64,000 nucleotides of DNA from Plantago major (taxonomy: Eukaryota; Streptophyta; Magnoliopsida; Lamiales; Plantaginaceae), in the NCBI GenBank assembly GCA_026545765.1, contig JAIFAC010000334.1, positions 1-64,000 on the forward strand. The letters run 5' to 3'. Position 1 is the first letter of the stretch. Every line of letters begins with the position of its first letter. Positions 57,751-64,000 of this stretch are shown here, one piece after another. The translations under genes were made by a program, and so were the position numbers. The notes beneath the pieces were generated by a model, which saw nothing but the letters and a program-made list of their open reading frames with translations, was not told the DNA's origin and did no database searches.

Positions 57751-57762
57751 GCTACGATACCA
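57751..57762 (-). other. Primer-binding site of element 3
   Basis: The plus strand reads 'gctacgatacca'. The usual plant copia PBS, complementary to initiator methionine tRNA, reads 'gctctgatacca' in this orientation. Two adjacent bases differ. It lies nine bases inside the 5' LTR edge, as expected. Confidence 0.75.
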
Positions 57763-57771
57763 TATCGAATC

Positions 57772-58183
57772 TGGAGTAAAGCATGAACTCACCATTGATG
57801 AGAGTGAATTGAAAACAATGTAAATAGAAGAACAATTGTATTTATGATTGAAATGAGATTTTTACACAGATTGAAAGATACAAACTGCAACTATTCTATC
57901 ATCTATATATACACAAACAAGCTAATCTAATTGGTTAAAACACCTAAGCAAGACTTCCTAATATACCCTTGATACTAACAGAAATGAGCGGGAATTTCAA
58001 ACTGCCTAACTAACTCTAAACTAACTACTCTAACTGCCTAACAATCTTGTGACTCACCATACTCCAAGCGCATGAAGCTCTCTATATATAGTATCATCAT
58101 CCAAATTTGCTTTACGTATTTGTTATCTTTGAGTAATGCTTTTGCTCCTTCATCATTTTCGGTCGATTTCTTACATTTTGAGA
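57772..58183 (-). repeat. 5' LTR of element 3
   Basis: This repeat pairs with 52,307-52,720. Its inner edge is 'tggagtaaag' next to the PBS. Its outer edge lies about where sequence resembling the LTR of element 4 begins. Confidence 0.85.
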
Positions 58184-58189
58184 AGTCGA

Positions 58190-58500
58190 GAATATCCATC
58201 GATTTCCAAGAGCAATTGTCATGCAGATTATTAACTCTTAAGTGCTTTGTTCTACTCTAACTCCACTATAAGTACTTAGCGTAGGCTGGAAAATACTAGA
58301 TGCTCACTCATCATCACAAATCTAACATGAAAGAATGTTTTCCGTGAGGAATTCATTGATAATCATGGGGTATAAATACAAGAGTACAATATAGAGTTTT
58401 AGACTAATGCTATTCTAACTAAGCTATACTAAACCCACTATGATTAAGATTCTAGATTCTTTAATATTCTAACTAATATTTACATAATCTATCACACCCA
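58190..58500 (-). repeat. Candidate 3' LTR segment of element 4
   Basis: The segment lies between the outer edge of element 3 and the end of element 4 pol, where the 3' LTR should be. It contains 'ggggtataaatacaagagta', a plausible LTR promoter/terminator area, and 'gcggagattctgaacac' at its inner edge, which often follows the purine tract in copia elements. The second LTR would lie beyond the window, so it cannot be confirmed here. Confidence 0.45.
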
Positions 58501-58524
58501 TGATCGAGCGGAGATTCTGAACAC

Positions 58525-58800
58525 TTAGGTCCGAAAATCTTCAAACAAAACTATCGGGCGATCCTTTGGTAAATATATACTAATCGATATCGAGAAGGAA
58601 CATATAAGACCGAGCGTGACGCATGCGACATGTTCTCGAACAAAATGAATATCCATCTCAATATGTTTAAATGCGGCGATGTTGGCTGGATTGCCAAGCG
58701 GATAAAGCGCACTAACATTATCCTGATACACCAGCGTAGCCTTGAAAATCGGATTATGCAACTCGGCGGAAGGTTGCGAAGCGACCGTCTGAAACAACAT
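58525..58800 (-). pseudogene. RNase H end of element 4
   Basis: This frame holds LVYQDNVSALYPLGNPANIA and HIEMDIHFVREHVA, the C-D-N-x-S-A and K-H-[IV]-E-[IM]-D-x-HFVRE blocks of copia RNase H. The first residue of the block is Gln, not Cys. The following text is scrambled by frameshifts. Confidence 0.8.
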
Positions 58801-58832
58801 TTGCTATGCCTCGATATTGACCTCGACTGAAT

Positions 58833-59930
58833 CTAGACATACGTGGGTTGGCGTTTGCTGAACCACGAGATCAAGTTATCACCAAGGAACACCTGATAGC
58901 GGGGCGTCGAGCGGCGTATCAAGGCGACCTCCCGATCGGCATCCGTGAGGAGACAAGAGCGAAGTCGGATGGATACAAATGCAATCAAAATCGAGGTGCC
59001 CTTAATATATCGAGTATGCGTTTGAGTATGCATATGAATATCACGAGGAGAGTGCATGTGCAAACAAATTTGTTGCCGACATAGGAGATATCGCACAGTA
59101 AGCGTCGAATCTTGAAGAGCACCTGAAGCAGCGATAATGAGTTGGATCCATAAACAATGCACCGGTACTACTCGTCTTGGGTTGCGTGTCAGCCGGCGTC
59201 GAGGAGGGCTTACATGAGGACATGCATGCCATTCGATCAATAATTTCCTCGGCATACTTACTTGTGATAAGAACATACCATCTTTATGACGAGTAACGCT
59301 TAATCTGAGAAAATAATTCAAAGGACCAAGATCTTTCATTGCAAACTCCGAGGCAAGCAGATTCATAATAGAACATCGTAGTGAGTCGGAGGAGGCATTG
59401 AGAATAATGTCATCAACATATAGTAATATGTATGCCATATCTGAACCTTGCCGGTATATGAATAAAGACATATCACATTTGTTGTTCACAAAACCAAGAG
59501 AGGAGACATAATCTGCAAATCGCTTGTACCATGCAGGAGCACTGCTTAAGACCATACAATGATTTGCGAAGTAGACAAACATAATCCAGATGAATCGGAT
59601 CGCGAAAACCCATAGGTTGATGCATATACACAGTCTCCTTGAGTTCTCCGTGTAAGAAGGCATTTTTGACATCCAATTGATGAATCGGCCACTGCCTAGA
59701 TAAAGAAAGACTTAGAAGCTGCACGTATAAAGCGGTTTCACCACAGGACTAAACGTCTCACCACAATCAATGCCCACCTGTTGAGTTTTACCATCACCTA
59801 CAAGACGAGCTTTATGCCTCTCAAATTCACCATTAGATTTCACCTGATGAGCAAATATCCACATAGAACGAATAATATTGACATTAGGTGGACGGGGTAC
59901 TAAATCCGTCTTATTTTAATAAAACATCAA
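58833..59930 (-). pseudogene. Reverse transcriptase of element 4
   Basis: Two frames overlap. 59,473-59,724 holds [20 protein letters not shown] and VYMHQPMGF. 58,833-59,672 holds MAYILLYVDDIILNASSDSL with an intact YVDD, then FAMKDLGPLNYFLRL. The RT catalytic box therefore survives, but the two halves are in different frames, and the RNase H link is also disrupted by indels (SKRQPTYV near 58,840). Confidence 0.85.
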
Positions 59931-59994
59931 ATTCATCTTCCATAGCCAATTTCAATTCGGGTCCCTAAGGCGAAACTGATTCGGTATAGGTGAC

Positions 59995-61071
59995 TTAACG
60001 ATGGCGAGATTTACAAAATATGGGCCATAGAATTTGGGATTGGGAATCACGCGTCTTAATGGAGCGAATCGGTGGGTCGATTCTTTGGGCCGGAGGAGGG
60101 CAGTCGGTGACGGTTGTGGTGAGGACTTTGTGGTGAAAATTTGGGCCATGTAATGTCTGACCAATCGAGAGGAATGGGTGGAAGAAGATCGAAATCGGGG
60201 TGGCGGTATGGTGGACCATGGGTCCCGAGTTAAAAGCGAGGAAGGGCAGTCTTGAATCGGCTAGGGTTGGCGGTTTAGTAACCTGTGGTAAATTTTGTAT
60301 CACAAACGGGGTAATCCCATCGTCTAGGGAACCATAGGGCAAGGGTTGCGGTTTGATTTGGGAGGAGAAGGGGAAATTATTTTCATAAAAAACAACGTGG
60401 CGAGAAATAGTTATCTTATGAGTCGATAAATCATAGCATTTGAATCCACGATGGTTCTCCGGATATCCAAAAAACACACAAGGTGTAGACCTAGGTTGAA
60501 GCTTGTGAATGGTAATGGATTGTATGAGGGGATAACATAAGCACCCAAAAACCCGAAGATGGGAGTATGATGGTTTGCGTTGATACAGAATTTGAAGGGT
60601 AGAGGCATGGTTTAGGATCTTGCTCGGTAAAATGTTAAGAAGATAAGTTGACATACTTAGCATGATGCGAAAAGATTGGGGTAGGGAGGCATGAGCAGTA
60701 AAGTCCTAATGATATTATTGATAGACGGATTTTTCTTTGACTTTACCGTTTTGCGAAGAAGTATGGGGGCATGAAAGACGGAAAGACATCCCATTAGTTT
60801 CGCAAAAACTCTTGAATTGGCCATTATCATATTCCCTCCCATTGTCACATTGGATATTCTTAATATGTCTCTCAAATTGATTAAGTATATGCGCACGAAG
60901 GATAGAGAATTTTGCATAAACATCTGATTTCCTAGCTAAGGGAGAAGTCCACAAAAAGTTTGAGAAATCATCCAAGAAAAGAACATAATAACGATGACCC
61001 AATGAACTTAACACAGGAGAGGTCCATAAGTCACTATGAATAATATCAAAAGGTAACATTGTTTGAGACAT
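59995..61071 (-). pseudogene. Integrase of element 4
   Basis: The core frame 60,715-61,071 has FDIIHSDLWTSPVLSSLGHR and YYVLFLDDFSNFLWTSPL, then IQCDNGREYDNGQFKSFCET and CPHTSSQNGKVKEKS. It lacks the Glu-Arg of the usual G-x-[AV]-ER block (KVKEK instead). The C-terminal frame 59,995-60,663 has LRVFGCLCYPL, HKLQPRSTPCVFFGYPENHR and the proline-rich linker before RT. The two are joined out of frame near 60,690. Confidence 0.85.
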
Positions 61072-61078
61072 AGAAGCA

Positions 61079-61545
61079 TCAAAAATGCAACTTTATGTGT
61101 TTACCAAGAATGCAAGAACGACAAATACCGGAAAGACTAGATTTAGCAGAAGGAATGCTATTATTCTGTCGTAGGTAACTTAAAACAGAGTTTCCCGGAT
61201 GTCCTAAACGATCATGCCAGAGAGAAGACGCCAAAGTCGTGAAGTCTGAAGGCGTGGGGAAGGAGTAGTTGGTGGTAGTAAGAGGATAAAGGTCCCCCCG
61301 ACTATTACATCTCATGATTGCCATCCCTGTTTGAAAATCCTTTACAGAAAACCCATTAGGATCGAATTCAACAGACACAGAATTATCAGTTGTGAATTTA
61401 CGTACAGAAATTAAATTCTTAACGAGTCTAGGAGCGTGTAGCAGATTCTGTAAGGATAAGGGAGGGTTCGGAGGTGGTAAACGAGAATGACTGTGACGCC
61501 TTATCACCTTCACAGATAATTACCGACAGTAAAATTATATTTAAG
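61079..61545 (-). pseudogene. Pre-integrase segment of element 4
   Basis: This frame encodes NLLHAPRLVKNLISVRKFTT, then SVEFDPNGFSVKDFQTGMAI and LWHDRLGHPGNSVLSYLRQN with the zinc-binding cysteines CRSC. All are standard GAG-pre-integrase text. Upstream a VGN remnant (about 61,530) marks the point where copia homology stops. Confidence 0.85.
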
Positions 61546-63535
61546 GCCTTGAAGCTTTAAAAAGTACTTTGACCACAATTTCTTATGCATGCAAGCAAAA
61601 TACATTTTCAGAAACTTTATGCAGTAAATAAGCTTTTACAGAAAAAGGAATATCGAAAATTCGAGTGGTGAAAAATTTACTTTGAAATATGAGAGTTGAG
61701 GGTTTGATGGGGAACGGTATTCTGCATTCTTTTAAATTGGAATTGGTATTTGCTCGATCCTAATTATTGTGAAGAAACATCTATTCGTTCAAGAGAAGCC
61801 AAAGGGGCGACGTAGGGATCCATATGTAAACATAGTATCTATTTAGATATTTTAAAAGTCCTCTTCAAGGCATAATAGAATATTGAGAATGCTCATTGAA
61901 TGAGCAATTCAATAAGAGAGCTTCGAATTAGTCGGTATTGTCTTTTCATGAATGATATGGGATAATGAGCGAGGAGAAAAATTGAAACCCAGCCGACCTT
62001 GGATACATGACTTTAACTTCTACTCATTAAATTCTTTCCTTTGTCCTTTTCTTCAAGAACTATAAAAAAAAACATCGCGATTGGGATGAGTTGCGGGCTC
62101 AGTAAGTATAATCAGTAACAGGTCATTTAATAACCTTTGAAAATAACCGGCAACAAGCCATTTAACACCAGCCATTTAACACCAGGTAAACACATCACTT
62201 TCAGTCACATATATTCACAATCAGAACCGTGACTCCTTTATTTCAGTTTCAAAATCACACCAGTTCACTTCATATTCCAACATATCGACTATAAACATTC
62301 AACATCTTTCACATTTATATACTAATGCACGTGCTTAGTCATTTTCTTTGTCGCTATGGCTCTTTTACCGGGAGTAATTACGTGATCGCGATATGATTTA
62401 TATAGAGTCGGCCGTGCACGGAACTTCATATTTCATATAGATTCGGTAGCCGTGCAGAATTCTATATTACATCTGAAATCCATCCGATGATGGATATTGA
62501 GTCCAACCATCACATATCGTGACCGATCACTTTAACATTTCATCATATTAGAGAATGGAACGTTCCACATATATAGCACACCACGGTATATTTTCACATT
62601 TCATATCAACAAATTCAACCATATAATTCACATTTGCATAGCCCGTACGCTAGCACCATAGCAATAATTTCAAGAATAACACATATTTGTCAAACAACAA
62701 GTTACCGAAATTATTTATAAAGATATTAAATAACGAGTTACTAAAATACACTTACCTTTGACTGTCAAAACCGCTACTAACTTTGCCCGAATACTATTTA
62801 GGTATTAAAATACTGGAACCAGGTCTGAAATTCTATTTCACAGACCACTAATATTTTCCATCCCCTTTTTCACACTGATCTTTCATCGCCAAAGCTCAGA
62901 TCATTAAGGCCGACTAATAACTATTATGTATTCTCATATTAGAACAAACAAGTGGAAGTAGAAATCAATTAAAAGATATCACTATTGCAAGTTTTGAACG
63001 AGTGATGTGTTGTGTGAATGAAGGCGTGACTACATGTAGAATTGAAAAGATGAACATAGCAACTCAATTGCAAATATATGAACCAGGCTGATAACGTGAG
63101 CTGTCCCCAAGGACACTAATTCTCTGTGAAGTTAAAACAAATGGCAGCAACAGGGATAGGAATTATGAGGCGGTGGACGTGAGATTTATCATCAAATATG
63201 ATTTATAATACTATTTTAATCTTGAATTAATTACGCGGCATATTTGATTTTCGCAATCGATCCGAAGGTCAAAAGGTCACCAAACAAATATTATAAATTA
63301 AATACGGTTCGTATTACGATTGTCAGATTCTTTCATGAGCCTCACTTGGATACAAGCAGTTAAACTTAAAACTAATAAAGTACCAAAACTATATAAACAA
63401 CGATAACAATTAGAATTCAATTACGATCACATAATATCAATTCACTTTTCACAAATAATGCCACGTTTATAACATGTATTAAAATATTAAAATTTCTTAA
63501 AACATATTTAAACATCTGTATGAGGTGAAAAAAGG
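61545..63535. mobile_element. About 2-kb foreign segment inside element 4, unidentified
   Basis: No copia motif occurs between the pre-integrase segment and the protease side. The segment has tandem sub-repeats: 'ccatttaacaccag' words at 62,158-62,186 and two 'gccgtgca' units at 62,410-62,460. Its composition recalls plant LTR DNA. It could be a solo LTR of another retrotransposon. I found no coding sequence and could not fix its ends. Confidence 0.45.
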
Positions 63536-63539
63536 TCGA

Positions 63540-63710
63540 AGCGTGTAACCACAATTGGAATAGACTGACCATTACCGACCATAATACCCTTATTTTGATT
63601 GCTCAAATTAAAATAAGGCGAAGATACCTGGCGAAGATGTCATAGGAGAAGATGCGCCAGTATCCATGTACCAATTCGGATCAGCACAGCGCAGTCCGAG
63701 AAAAATGGAA
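63540..63710 (-). pseudogene. Protease region of element 4
   Basis: On the minus strand the DNA encodes ADPNWYMDTGASSPMTSS, the copia protease active site D-T-G-A. Downstream, after a shift, it encodes GIMVGNGQSIPI, the usual text before pre-integrase. It clearly belongs with the pre-integrase segment 2 kb away. Upstream gag coding (above 63,710) is too damaged to read and leaves the window. Confidence 0.8.
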
Positions 63711-64000
63711 TTTCCCGTGGATTCAGCCGTTGGATCGTCAGGAATTTTTGACACCATCAAGATAACGTGTTGAAATCCAATCTGAACGGTGGAGATCGGA
63801 ATCGAATCAGGTTTGATAGGTTAAATTGCGTTTTCCGTTAAGCAGCAGATTGCTGAAAACTATGAGCCGATTTGGGGAAGGACAAAGGATCGAAGATGAT
63901 CGATTGGACAGAAAAGGGATGGTTGATTTGCAGGAGTATATCGAACGTGAGGTTCTGTATACGGGAGTACTGCAGCGGAAGATAGTCAGAAACTAACGTC

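Larger units (their letters stand above)
52307..58183 (-). mobile_element. Ty1/copia LTR retrotransposon (element 3)
   Basis: This is a minus-strand element of about 5.9 kb with LTRs at 57,772-58,183 (5') and 52,307-52,720 (3'). An initiator-Met-tRNA-type PBS lies at 57,751-57,762, and a purine tract (minus strand) at about 52,721-52,726. Domain order on the minus strand is gag, protease, integrase, RT, RNase H, and most domains are long open frames. The LTRs are highly similar, so insertion was fairly recent, but the RT active site and several junctions are broken. I found no clear target duplication. Confidence 0.9.
58190..64000 (-). mobile_element. Degenerate Ty1/copia retrotransposon (element 4), continuing past the window
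   Basis: Minus-strand copia domains occur in the right order. RNase H is at 58,525-58,800, RT at about 58,833-59,900, integrase at 60,000-61,070, pre-integrase at 61,079-61,540, and protease/gag from 63,540 upward to the window end. A candidate 3' LTR (about 58,190-58,497) precedes a damaged purine tract near 58,500. About 2 kb of non-copia DNA (61,545-63,535) separates the protease side from the integrase side. Many stops and frameshifts are present. Confidence 0.82.

Noticed and set aside
1..64000. CRISPR array, phage, operon or prokaryotic defence system
   Set aside because: No evenly spaced repeat array and no prokaryotic gene layout; introns and plant transposons show this is plant nuclear DNA.

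Overview
The window is nuclear DNA of a flowering plant, most likely a eudicot. It is AT-rich, its genes have GT-AG introns, and it carries the plant-specific DUF674 family, several Ty1/copia retrotransposons, Stowaway-type MITEs, a tRNA-derived SINE and a hAT-like insertion. I cannot name the species. Nothing points to bacteria, plasmids or organelle DNA.

Layout. 1-6,100: no gene that I can support, only degenerate AT-rich DNA. About 6,110-11,080: a very old minus-strand copia element, recognised from reverse transcriptase (RT) and RNase H remnants between divergent LTR-like sequences. 11,080-17,515: intergenic, with one unidentified ORF (14,765-15,307, minus) and a Stowaway terminus. 17,521-22,679: a plus-strand copia element with two LTRs, PBS, polypurine tract and a 5-bp target duplication, but a frame-broken gag-pol. 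24,503-29,843: a conserved single-copy-looking gene of about 11 exons on the plus strand. 30,501-51,384: the core of the window, a tandem cluster of ten DUF674 genes or pseudogenes, eight on minus and then two on plus. 52,307-58,183: a fairly complete minus-strand copia element. It abuts or is nested in another minus-strand copia element (about 58,190-64,000), whose protease and integrase regions are split by about 2 kb of foreign sequence.

The DUF674 copies share one architecture. A first exon encodes an N-terminal LSLKLLIN...VLFAEAGK block, usually a C-x2-C...C-x2-C zinc ribbon, and a VTYMVMDDL block. A phase-0 intron follows, and then a short last exon encoding A-[LV]-K-L-L-K...VLT-x-VFL. 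Four copies (33.9, 35.4, 39.5 and 49.9 kb) read through intact. The other six have frameshifts, deletions or insertions. Biochemical function is unknown for the family. One member carries two tandem zinc ribbons and another a long acidic tract, so copies are diverging in the linker while the flanking blocks stay conserved.

A caution on quality. Several apparent lesions, in the transposons and in the conserved gene, look like small base-call errors, including a repeated TCTG-to-TACG change between LTR copies. Some 'pseudogenes' may therefore be intact in the living plant. I found no convincing new defence, CRISPR or biosynthetic system. The most interesting local biology is the fast-evolving DUF674 cluster.
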